Positions 1 to 7,128 of a stretch of DNA of 64,000 nt are shown one piece after another. The stretch is taken from assembly GCF_031583065.1 (NCBI RefSeq), contig NZ_CP134053.1, positions 4,650,001-4,714,000 of the forward strand. The letters are read 5' to 3'. The notes beneath the pieces are model-generated. The model saw only the letters and a list, made by a program, of their open reading frames with translations. It did no database searches and had not been told where the DNA came from. Within the stretch, counting starts at the first letter, position 1, and every line of letters begins with the position of its first letter. The position numbers and the translations under genes were made by a program. The DNA comes from Streptomyces sp. CGMCC 4.7035 (GTDB taxonomy: Bacteria; Actinomycetota; Actinomycetes; Streptomycetales; Streptomycetaceae).

Positions 1-315
1 GGTGCGCCGGTAGTGCGCGGCTTCGTCGGGGTGGTTGATCACTTCGGCAGGCCCGGCCGCGGTCACCGTCCAGCCGGTGCCGGTCGCCGCGCGGACCTCG
101 TCCACGTGGTACGTCGCCGTCGCCGGCACCACGGTCGCCTGCACCGGGGTGCGCACGATGAGCCGGCCGTACTCCCACACATGCCGGGCGGGCCGTACGA
201 CGGTCGCCTCACGCTGCACGAACACCAGCCGCCCCAGCGCCACCCCCTCCAGCAGCCACAGCGCCTCAGCCCCGGAGACCTCGATCATGCGCAGGGTGGT
301 GGGAGGCGTGGTCAT
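1..315 (-). CDS. PPOX-family flavin-binding protein, 3' end outside window
   Basis: The first 105 residues are visible and the gene runs off the window edge. The N-terminus (MTTPPTTLRMIEVSGAEALW, then LLEGVALGRLVFVQ and later YHVDEVRAATGTGWTVTAAG) matches the split-barrel pyridoxamine-5'-phosphate-oxidase-like family common in Streptomyces, whose members bind FMN, FAD or F420 and are mostly uncharacterised. The ATG at 315-313 overlaps the TGA of the sulP gene (312-314) as ATGA, so it is the third gene of an arsR-sulP-PPOX operon and probably translationally coupled. Substrate unknown. Family assignment is by recognition of residue pattern only. Confidence 0.7.
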   Translation of the reverse strand, partial: MTTPPTTLRMIEVSGAEALWLLEGVALGRLVFVQREATVVRPARHVWEYGRLIVRTPVQATVVPATATYHVDEVRAATGTGWTVTAAGPAEVINHPDEAAHYRRT

Positions 316-2048
316 CGGGCGGGTTCCTCGCTGACGTCTGTCGTCTTCGGGTTCATCTTCTGCGCGGGGACGGCGGGCAGGACGCCGGCCATCTCCAGGT
401 GGTCGCGGGCGCCCTGGATCGCCTCAGGGGTGGTGGCGTACTCCCGGCCGTCCAGGCGGAGGAGGTCGAGTGCGCCCACCGAGTCAAGAACCTGGCGCTG
501 GCCGGGGCGTATCCCGGAGGTCATGACGACGATGCCGCGCCGGTTCAGCTTCTCCACCGCGTCCTTGAGGACGAGGGCGCCGGTGGCGTCCATGGTCGAC
601 ACCCGGGACATGCGCAGGATGACCACGCGAACGTCGGCGACCTCGGTCAGCTCCAGCAGGAAGCGGTGGGCGGCGGCGAAGAACAGCGGGCCGTCGATAC
701 GGTACGCGACGATGTGCTCGGCGAGCAGTGCGTGCTCCTTGGCACTGTGGTCGCCGTGGTCGAGGGGTACCTGGTCGAAGCGGGCCTGCTTGGCCACGGC
801 ACGCAGGGCAAGGGCGCCCGCCACGATCAGACCGATGATCACCGCGTACACGAGGTCGAGGGCGAGGGTCGCAACCGCAGTGAGGGCAAGGATCAGCGCA
901 TCGGAACGGGTGGCCTTGGCCATGGCCTTCAGTGAGCCGACCTCGACCATGCGGATCGCGGTGGCCAGCAGGACTCCTGCGAGGGCGGCCAGCGGGATCT
1001 TCGACACCAGGGGCGCGGCCGCGAAGACGATCACGGCGAGGACCGCGGCATGAGTGAGGGCGGCCAAGCGGGAGCTTGCGCCCGTGCGGACGTTGACTGC
1101 AGTGCGGGCGATCGCTCCGGTGGCCGGGACGCCGCCGAACAGCGGGGCAGCGATGTTGGCCAGGCCCTGCCCGAACAGCTCCCGATCCGGGTCGTGCTTC
1201 TGGCCCACCGTCATGCCGTCGGCCACCGACGCCGACAGGAGTGACTCCAGCGCGGCGAGCGCCGCGACCGCCACGGCCGGGGCGAGCAGGGTACCCAGCG
1301 CGCCAAGGTCGAGGAAGGACAGCGAGGGGGCGGGCAGCCCGGACGGCAGGGCGCCGATCGGCTTCGCCGCGTCCAGACCGGCGGCCTGCGCCACGATCGT
1401 GGCCGCGATGACCGCGAGGATCGAGAACGGGATGGTCGGCCGCCAACGGGCCCCGACCAGCATGACCGCGGCCACGGCGACCGCGAAGGCGACGGCGGTC
1501 CAGTTCGGCGCCTTGGCGAACTCCTCGATCGCTCGCCAGGTGACGACGAGCACGCGGTCACCCTCGGGCTTGGGCACGCCGAGCGCGTTCGGGATCTGTT
1601 GGAGGCCGATGACACAGGCGATGCCGAGGGTGAAGCCCTCGACGACCGGGGCGGGTACGTATTGCATGTACTTCCCGGCCCGCAGCGCGGCCAGCGCGAC
1701 GAGCATGAGACCGGCCATGAGCCCGACGGTCAGCACGCCGGTCGGCCCGTACTGGCCGACGATCGGGACAAGCACCACTGTCATGGCGCCGGTCGGCCCG
1801 GACACCTGAAGATTCGAACCGCCGAATACAGCAGCCAGTGCGCCCGCGACGACGGCCGTCGCCAGGCCCGCCTCGGCGCCGAGGCCGGAGGAGACGCCGA
1901 AGCCGAGCGCGAGGGGCAGTGCGACGATCGCGACGGTCAGGCCGGCCAGCAGGTCCCGCCGGGGGTCGCGCCGCATCTCCGCGAGGTCGCTGCGCCCGGG
2001 CAGGAGGGAGGCGATCCGGGCCCAGGCCCGGCCGAGGGTGGTGCTCAT
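312..2048 (-). CDS. SulP-family anion permease with STAS domain (copy 1)
   Basis: A 578-residue inner-membrane anion transporter of the SulP/SLC26 family, classically sulfate or bicarbonate uptake; the substrate cannot be read from sequence. The N-terminus has the family entry segment (LAGLTVAIVALPLALGFGVS, about residues 35-54), followed by some 11-12 hydrophobic segments to about residue 425. A cytosolic STAS domain follows (YRIDGPLFFAAAHRF, then VSTMDATGALVLKD). The ATG overlaps the arsR stop as ATGA at 2045-2048, and its own stop overlaps the PPOX start. It is nearly identical over long stretches to the protein encoded at 54487-56220, so the locus has been duplicated. Expression is probably controlled by the upstream ArsR through the palindrome at 2515-2534. 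Confidence 0.93.
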   Translation of the reverse strand: MSTTLGRAWARIASLLPGRSDLAEMRRDPRRDLLAGLTVAIVALPLALGFGVSSGLGAEAGLATAVVAGALAAVFGGSNLQVSGPTGAMTVVLVPIVGQYGPTGVLTVGLMAGLMLVALAALRAGKYMQYVPAPVVEGFTLGIACVIGLQQIPNALGVPKPEGDRVLVVTWRAIEEFAKAPNWTAVAFAVAVAAVMLVGARWRPTIPFSILAVIAATIVAQAAGLDAAKPIGALPSGLPAPSLSFLDLGALGTLLAPAVAVAALAALESLLSASVADGMTVGQKHDPDRELFGQGLANIAAPLFGGVPATGAIARTAVNVRTGASSRLAALTHAAVLAVIVFAAAPLVSKIPLAALAGVLLATAIRMVEVGSLKAMAKATRSDALILALTAVATLALDLVYAVIIGLIVAGALALRAVAKQARFDQVPLDHGDHSAKEHALLAEHIVAYRIDGPLFFAAAHRFLLELTEVADVRVVILRMSRVSTMDATGALVLKDAVEKLNRRGIVVMTSGIRPGQRQVLDSVGALDLLRLDGREYATTPEAIQGARDHLEMAGVLPAVPAQKMNPKTTDVSEEPAR

Positions 2049-2386
2049 CGCGCGGCGACCTCGGCTTCCCGCAGCTCCGCGAGCAGTTCTTTCTGCCCGG
2101 CAAGCATCTCGGTGAGGATCCGGCGCGCGGCCTTCATCAGGTCCGCGACGTCCCCGCCCGCGAGTTCGTAGACGACCGCCTGGCCCTCGCGCGTCGAGGC
2201 GACGATCCCCGAGCGGCGCAGCACCGCCAGCTGCTGCGACAGGCCGGACGGCTCCACCTCGATCGCGGCGAGCAGCTCCCGTACGGGCTTGGGCCCGTCC
2301 TGCAACAGCTCCAGCACCCGTATCCGTACGGGATGCCCCAGCATCCGGAAGAACTCGGCCTTGGCCTGGTACAGCGGAACGGACAC
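2045..2386 (-). CDS. ArsR-family winged-helix repressor (copy 1)
   Basis: A 113-residue winged HTH regulator. The GTG at 2386 is chosen because it is preceded by GAGGGG at proper spacing and begins the family-typical VSVPLYQAKAEFFRMLGHP; an in-frame extension to 2494 covers only the conserved leader DNA. The recognition helix region reads GLSQQLAVLRRSGIV and the wing region TREGQAVVYEL. The usual metal-binding ELCVCDL motif is replaced by ELLAAIEVEPS and the protein contains no cysteine, so it cannot sense by the classic alpha-3 thiolate site. It overlaps the downstream sulP as ATGA. It is paralogous to the regulator at 53449-53799. The near-perfect palindrome 130 bp upstream is its likely operator. 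Confidence 0.9.
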   Translation of the reverse strand: MSVPLYQAKAEFFRMLGHPVRIRVLELLQDGPKPVRELLAAIEVEPSGLSQQLAVLRRSGIVASTREGQAVVYELAGGDVADLMKAARRILTEMLAGQKELLAELREAEVAAR

Positions 2387-2514
2387 GACCCCTCGGCTTC
2401 CCCTACGAAGACCCCACCCTCGCGGGGCGGACACGGCAAATGTCAGACACGAATGTGCTGCGCCCGCGGCTACCAGGTCAGGACAGACGGGCACAGCTTC
2501 TACAGCATGTAACT

Positions 2515-2534
2515 AATTGCAAAATTTCGCAATT
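2515..2534. promoter_or_regulatory. ArsR-type palindromic operator of sulP locus 1
   Basis: AATTGCAAAATTTCGCAATT is a 20-bp inverted repeat with outer arms AATTGC/GCAATT. The identical 20-mer lies at 56381-56400 before the second sulP, and a degenerate version with the same TTGC-N8-GCAA spacing lies at 53998-54017 before the other arsR. On the minus strand it sits just upstream of a conserved TTACATGCTG that may include the -10 element, so bound repressor would block the promoter. The site itself is directly visible; the binding protein is inferred. Confidence 0.7.
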
Positions 2535-2607
2535 CTGATATCCGTTTTGCGGCGATTCACGCGCATGTGCGTAGTCGGCCTACTGGGTCGTGGTCACGGC
2601 CGGCAAG

Positions 2608-3222
2608 TCAGCCGGTGGCGGGGCAGACGGCAGCTCGGGCCTCGCCATTCCGCAAGCCGCAGCCCACCATCATGACGATCTCCAGCGCAAGGAGCTCGTC
2701 AGCGACCCCCAGCACCTTCTTCACGTAGGCAAGGGACGGGATGACCACCCTCTCGCGGACGTATTCCGGCTCCTGGACCCCCTTCACGGGGTCGTCTGCC
2801 ATGGCGCCCTTGCCATAGACGCCCCGCAGGATCGCCGTCAGGGTGCGGAATATGTTCACCTGGTTGCCCCGGCCCACCCCGTCGGCCTCCAACTCGCCCA
2901 GGAATCGCTCGACCACGATCGGCATGACCGAGTGCCACTTCCGCGAGCCAAGGCGGGGAACAATGCGCACGTTGATGGAACTGTCCACATGCCAGCCCGT
3001 TGAGTACTCCGTCATCCTGCGCTGCCTGGGGCACCACTGCTCCGCGTATTCCGCGACCGTCTGCTGACCGAGTTCCCGGCGGACCTCAGCAACGGACGGG
3101 GCCGTCTTCTTTTTCTCCGCGTAGATCTGCGTCAGGCTCCTTGAAGAAGGACCCCACCCCCACGGGCGAGCTGTCGAGCCACGCATCAAGCCTTCCGAGC
3201 AGGGCGCCGGGCGGCGCAGCAA
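2608..3222 (-). pseudogene. Tyrosine integrase remnant, copy A (C-terminus lost)
   Basis: The frame encodes the core-binding half of a Streptomyces-type tyrosine site-specific recombinase: TQIYAEKKKTAPSVAEVRRE, then the SAM-like domain (VAEYAEQWCPRQRR, VVERFLGELEADGVG, IFRTLTAILRGVYG, ADDPVKGVQEPEY), ending at VGCGLRNGEARAA, which holds the first catalytic Arg. The rest of the catalytic domain, including the nucleophilic Tyr, is missing. Compared with copy B at 26.6-26.9 kb, a segment between the MRGSTARP start and the TQIYAEKKK block is deleted and the frame has shifted. It is inactive, but marks one border of the 3.5-26.6 kb accessory block. Confidence 0.8.
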
Positions 3223-3272
3223 GCCCTGCCGCAGGTGCAGGTGCAGGTCAGCAAGCCGGACACCGTTCGGCC

Positions 3273-3505
3273 CGATGCTGACCTTTTGCTGACCCGGAGG
3301 CGGCGATCAAGGCTCTGACCTGCGGAAATAACCAAAGGCTAGATCTTGGACTTGAACATGGTACGAAGCACGGAGAAACTCCCGATTTGTCTGCTCCCTG
3401 CCCGCTTTTTGCAGGTCAAGGGCGGTCTTCGGAGCGTACAACGATTCGCAAGTTCGGTCAGCTGTTCCCCTGCTGTTTCAGGACTCACACTGACCCATTG
3501 CTGAC
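3273..3505. repeat. Integrase-upstream repeat, copy A (~232 bp)
   Basis: One of three related copies (others 26978-27209 and 32326-32555). Each begins with GATGCTGACC or GACGCTGACC and ends with ATTGCTGAC or GTTGCTGAC. Shared internal blocks include CTAGATCTTGGACTTGAAC and GTTTGTCTGCTCCCTGCC (ATTTGTCTGC here). It lies directly upstream of the integrase remnant, so it probably carried the integrase promoter and arm-type or att sites. The recurring TTGCTGAC motifs near both ends would suit recombinase binding (inference). Copy A is the most divergent in its first 70 bp. Confidence 0.75.
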
Positions 3506-3648
3506 ACCTGACGAAACATCAGGCACTTTGGTCAGGTCATCGACTGAGCGCGGCGGGACGCCGTAAACGCACGCCTCCATCACCACGGCAAGCAGCGCCT
3601 GGTCGATGCGTTGGCGGCGTTCCAGCTGTACTCGGCCGGAAGGTTGGT
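3485..3648 (-). pseudogene. IS256-family transposase fragment
   Basis: A short reading frame with RIDQALLAVVMEACVYGVPP and RSVDDLTKVPDVSSGVS. This is the N-terminal block of IS256-family DDE transposases (typically ALLAVVMEAYVHGVSTRSVDDL). Only about 45 codons remain and no catalytic residues are present. It abuts the outer end of integrase repeat A. It is debris showing repeated insertions at this border. Confidence 0.65.
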
Positions 3649-3729
3649 GACACGCCTGCCGCCGGCTGTTGATCTTGGGGGCTCCGGGCGTAGTGGAGTT
3701 TGACGTCTCCACTCACCTCGGAGGCCCTG

Positions 3730-3837
3730 ATGGCCCGCGCCCATGCCCGGCTGACCTTTCACGGCAGATGCCTGCTGGTACGTCGCGTCGTCCTCGACCG
3801 GCGTCCGGTCACGCACGTCGCCAAGGAACTGGGAGGC
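3730..3837 (+). pseudogene. IS481-family transposase N-terminal fragment
   Basis: The ATG at 3730 begins MARAHARLTFHGRCLLVRRV, then VLDRRPVTHVAKELGG. This matches the first helix-turn-helix of IS481-family transposases (typically NARLTVHGRLLLVRRVVEEGRPVSHVAKELGVS). Homology stops at about codon 36, where sequence from an unrelated membrane-protein gene on the other strand begins. It is therefore an inactive fragment. Confidence 0.65.
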
Positions 3838-4110
3838 GGCCCCGTCGAAGTAGAGAATGCCCCGCAGCGCATCGAGCCCGTTGGCGAGCGGCATCACCCG
3901 GTGCACGTCCTGGAAGAACGTCGGCAGCATCGGCGCGGGCACGGCGCCGCCGCTGGTCGGGACGCTCATCACGATGAACAGCCCCATGGCCACGGCCAGG
4001 AAGAACCGCCGGACGAACGGGGCGAGCCCCGAGGCAGCTGTCGCCACCGCCGTGGTAAGCAGGAAGGCGACCGCCACGGCCGCGGGCTTGTCCGTCCAGT
4101 TGCCGACTCG
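3838..4110 (-). pseudogene. Fragment of YhgE/DUF3533-like membrane permease
   Basis: About 90 codons of a C-terminal membrane region are readable: VAFLLTTAVATAASGLAPFV, RFFLAVAMGLFIVMSVPTSG, then PTFFQDVHRVMPLANGLDAL and RGILYFDGA. This order is typical of the last membrane segments of ABC-2/YhgE (DUF3533) proteins, where SVPTSGG and a P-x-ANG-x-x-x-L-R motif precede the final helix. The 3' end is cut by the IS481 fragment at about 3837, and the N-terminal part is absent. It is not expected to be functional. Confidence 0.55.
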
Positions 4111-4162
4111 GCCCTTCGGGTATCGACAGAGGTGAAACCCCCGTCGGTGGCCGAGGAACGTG

Positions 4163-5785
4163 TCAGTCGTCGGCGAGTGCCTCGTGGACGGAGGAGACTG
4201 CGCCGGCGCCATCGCCGACGGCGGTGGCCACTCTCTTCGTCGAGCCCGCCCGGAGGTCGCCGACTGCGAAGACCCGGGGTGCGCTTGTCTGGAACGGCAG
4301 GGCCGTACCGAACGGTTGGGCAGGCAGGCGGCTGTCTGTGAGGACGAAGCCGTTGTGGTCCTTGGCCACGCCGTCCAGCCAGCCCGACACCGGGTCGGCG
4401 CCGATGAAGCAGAACAGCGCGCGGCAAGCCAGCCGGTCCCGCCGCCCGTCGGACCTCTCGGCAACGATCGACGCGAGGGTGTCGTCGCCGCCCAGTTCGC
4501 GGATCGTGCTGCTGGTGTGGACCTGGATCCGCGCATGCGCTCGGATCCGGTCGGTCAGGTAGGACGACATCCGGGCTCCGAGATCGGCGCCGCGGACGAT
4601 CAGATCCACCGTCGCACCACCGGCGGCGAGGGACAGGGCCGCTTGCCCGGCCGAGTTGGCACCGCCGACGACCGTCACCGGCTGGTCTTCATAGCCTCGG
4701 ACGTCCAGCTCGGTCGCGGCGTACCGGACGCAACCGGACCTCTCGAAAGTCGTCCATTGCGGCAGGTCGAGGTGCCGGTAGTGCGCCCCGGTCGCGGCAA
4801 TCACCGCGCGGCACTGAATGCGTGCGCCGTCCGCCAGCAGGACGGCCGGCCGTCGCTCCTCGGAGAGGTCCAGGCCGGCCACCGCGCAGGGCGAGTGGAT
4901 CCGTACACCGAACTTGAGTGCCTGGACCATCGCCAGACGGGTCAGGCTCTCGCCGCTGACTCCGTGCGGGAAGCCCAGATAGTTCTCGATGCGGGCGCTC
5001 TTGGCGGCCTGGCCGCCGAGCCCGGCTCGGTCCAGCAGTACGGTGGCGAGACCCTCGGACGCCGCGTACACGGCGGCGGCCAGACCCGCCGGGCCGGCGC
5101 CCACCACGACGAGATCGACCGGACGCCCGTCGGCTCGATAGGTGAGACCGAGCACCTCGGCAACAGCTCTGGGCGTCGCGCGCCTCAGCAGCGAACCGTT
5201 GACCATCGCGGCCGGCAGGTCGTCCTCGCCGAGCCCCGCCCGTCTCATCAGCAAGCGTCCGGGGTGCGAGGCCGCGTCGAGCCAGGAATTCGGCAGGAGC
5301 ATCTGCGTGACATAGGTGCGCAGTTCCAGCGTCTCCGCGGCGTACGACCGGCCGACGAGCTCCAGGGCGTTGCCTGCCGCCCCGCGGATCACCTCGCGCC
5401 GTTCCCTGAACGCCTCGATCAGTGTGTCGGCGATGTCGACCTGCTCGGCGAGGGCCCGGCGCAACATCGCCGCCCGGATCCGGACGACTGTCCCGGCGAT
5501 CACCACCCGGGCGGTCAGGTAGACGTGCTGACCGGTCAGCAGGTTGAGCTCGCCGAGGAAGTCTCCGGGGCCGCCCCGGTAGATCACACGCTCCGGCTCG
5601 ATCGCCGTCGCGTCCCGGACGATCTCCACGGTCGCCGACCGGAGCAGGAAGAAGTCGTAGGTGTCGTCGCCGGACGTGTACAGGTCCCGGCCGGGTTCGG
5701 CGTGCTCCACCTCACCGTACTCGGCGAGCCGGCGGAACTGCTCGTCGTCCAGGACCGGCCCGCGCGGTGCCGCACCGTCGTTCAC
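4163..5785 (-). CDS. Cyclic-nucleotide-binding, thioredoxin-reductase-like FAD protein
   Basis: A 540-residue soluble protein. Residues ~10-130 are a cNMP-binding beta-roll (GGPGDFLGELNLLTGQ). Residues ~225-540 are a pyridine-nucleotide-disulfide oxidoreductase of thioredoxin-reductase fold: FAD site VVVGAGPAGLAAAVYAASEG, NADPH site VVGGANSAGQAALSLA, C-terminal FAD motif VFAVGDLRAGSTKRVATAVG. The redox CxxC of true TrxR is not there; the equivalent stretch reads RSGCVRYAATE with one Cys. Such cNMP-TrxR-like proteins are common in actinobacteria, with uncertain function. It is the last gene of the minus-strand group hydrolase-MMPL-MFS-reductase, 64 nt after the MFS gene. Disulfide reduction is doubtful; a flavin-dependent oxidase or reductase role is possible. 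Confidence 0.85.
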   Translation of the reverse strand: MNDGAAPRGPVLDDEQFRRLAEYGEVEHAEPGRDLYTSGDDTYDFFLLRSATVEIVRDATAIEPERVIYRGGPGDFLGELNLLTGQHVYLTARVVIAGTVVRIRAAMLRRALAEQVDIADTLIEAFRERREVIRGAAGNALELVGRSYAAETLELRTYVTQMLLPNSWLDAASHPGRLLMRRAGLGEDDLPAAMVNGSLLRRATPRAVAEVLGLTYRADGRPVDLVVVGAGPAGLAAAVYAASEGLATVLLDRAGLGGQAAKSARIENYLGFPHGVSGESLTRLAMVQALKFGVRIHSPCAVAGLDLSEERRPAVLLADGARIQCRAVIAATGAHYRHLDLPQWTTFERSGCVRYAATELDVRGYEDQPVTVVGGANSAGQAALSLAAGGATVDLIVRGADLGARMSSYLTDRIRAHARIQVHTSSTIRELGGDDTLASIVAERSDGRRDRLACRALFCFIGADPVSGWLDGVAKDHNGFVLTDSRLPAQPFGTALPFQTSAPRVFAVGDLRAGSTKRVATAVGDGAGAVSSVHEALADD

Positions 5786-5849
5786 GTGATTCCTCCGTCA
5801 CACCGGACCAGAAGGGTCTCTTGCTGGAGTGCTGGTCGAGTCGAGCTGT

Positions 5850-7091
5850 TCAGGTGCGAACCGGAACGGGCGCCGGCTTCACCCGGGCGACGGTCGTGAC
5901 GTACAGGAGCAGACCCGCGGTGGTGAGGACGAAGCCGGCCCACACGGTGGACAAGGTCCCCCAGCCTGCGTCGAGGGCGACCGCGCCGCCGATCGCGCCG
6001 AGACAGTTGGCCAGGTTGAGGGCGGCCAGGTTGAGCGTTCCCATCAAGGTCGGGGCGTCCGGTGCGAAACCGGTCAAACGGACCTGGATGGTGGGGATGG
6101 CGAACATCATGGTCGCGCCGACGCCGAACAGGCAGGGCAGCAGAATCACCAGGTTGCCGCCTGCCACACCGATCAGCACCAGGAACGCCAGAGCACCGCC
6201 GTAGCCCAAGATCAGACCGCGGTTCTCGTGCCGGTCGGCGACACGTCCGCCGACGTGGTTGCCGACCGCCATGCCGAGGCCGAAGACGGCGAGCGCGATC
6301 GGGATGAGCGAGGCGTCCCGCAGCGCCGCGTCGGTGACGAACGGGCCGATGAACGTGTAGACGGCGAAGATGCTGGAGATACCGAACGCCGCGACGGTGA
6401 CCATCAGCCAGACGCCCCGCCGCCGGAGGGCGCCCAGTTCGCCCGTGAGGGAGCTGCCGCGCAGGTCTTCGGTGCGCGGCAGCCAGGCCAGCAGGGCGGC
6501 TCCGGCGAGCAGGCCGACGGCGACCACGGTGCCGTACATGACGCGCCAGCCGGCGTGCTGGCCGATGAAGGTGCCGAGCGGCGACCCGGCGATGGTGGCG
6601 ACGGTGAGTCCTCCCATCACGGTGGCGAACGCCTTGCCGCCCTTGCCCGGCCCGTACACGTACGCGGCGACGACGGCTCCGGCGCCGAAGAACGCTCCCT
6701 GCACGCTGCCCGTGACGAACCGGAATGCGACGAACAGCACGATGTCCGGCGCCAGGGCGGAGAGTCCGTTGCCGACCAGGAACAGTCCGATCAGGCCGAG
6801 CAGCAGAGTGCGCCGGTTGACGCGGGCGGCGAGCAGGGTGATCGCCGGAGAGCCGATCATCACGCCGAAGGCATACGCGGTGATCGCGTAGGTCGCGACC
6901 GGAACGGACACATCCAGATCGGACGCGAACAGCTGGATGATGCCGTTGCTGCCGAACTCGCCGGCGCCGATCGCGAAGGTACCCAACGCCAGTGCGAACA
7001 ACGTCAGTTTGGGATGCCTGATGGGCGACTTCGCGGAGGTGTGCCGCTTCTCCTCGGCGGTGCACTGGCTGTCGTATGCGCGCTGATGCAT
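5850..7091 (-). CDS. MFS exporter, DHA1/AraJ-like
   Basis: A 413-residue major facilitator. After a polar N-terminus it has about 12 hydrophobic helices, starting LTLFALALGTFAIGAGEFG. Motif A-like loops include AARVNRR between TM2 and TM3 and GGRVADRHENR in the second half. The arrangement fits the DHA1 drug/arabinose-efflux branch (AraJ/PbuE-like). It lies 37 nt downstream of the MMPL gene on the same strand, so two exporters are probably co-expressed, perhaps for the product of this block. The start is ATG at 7091 after a CGTCT pentamer run, with a weak GAGGCGAGACG ribosome site. Confidence 0.85.
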   Translation of the reverse strand: MHQRAYDSQCTAEEKRHTSAKSPIRHPKLTLFALALGTFAIGAGEFGSNGIIQLFASDLDVSVPVATYAITAYAFGVMIGSPAITLLAARVNRRTLLLGLIGLFLVGNGLSALAPDIVLFVAFRFVTGSVQGAFFGAGAVVAAYVYGPGKGGKAFATVMGGLTVATIAGSPLGTFIGQHAGWRVMYGTVVAVGLLAGAALLAWLPRTEDLRGSSLTGELGALRRRGVWLMVTVAAFGISSIFAVYTFIGPFVTDAALRDASLIPIALAVFGLGMAVGNHVGGRVADRHENRGLILGYGGALAFLVLIGVAGGNLVILLPCLFGVGATMMFAIPTIQVRLTGFAPDAPTLMGTLNLAALNLANCLGAIGGAVALDAGWGTLSTVWAGFVLTTAGLLLYVTTVARVKPAPVPVRT

Positions 7092-7128
7092 CGTCTCGCC
7101 TCGTCTCGTCTCGTCCTGGGCAGGAGGG

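Noticed and set aside
2387..2494. N-terminal extension of ArsR copy 1
   Set aside because: The extra codons are leader DNA conserved at locus 2, where no arsR exists, so it is regulatory rather than coding.
3339..3420. Possible tRNA 3' end as attachment site inside the integrase repeats
   Set aside because: The conserved CTAGATCTTGGACTTGAAC block has no T-arm GTTC, acceptor stem or CCA context, so no tRNA can be supported.
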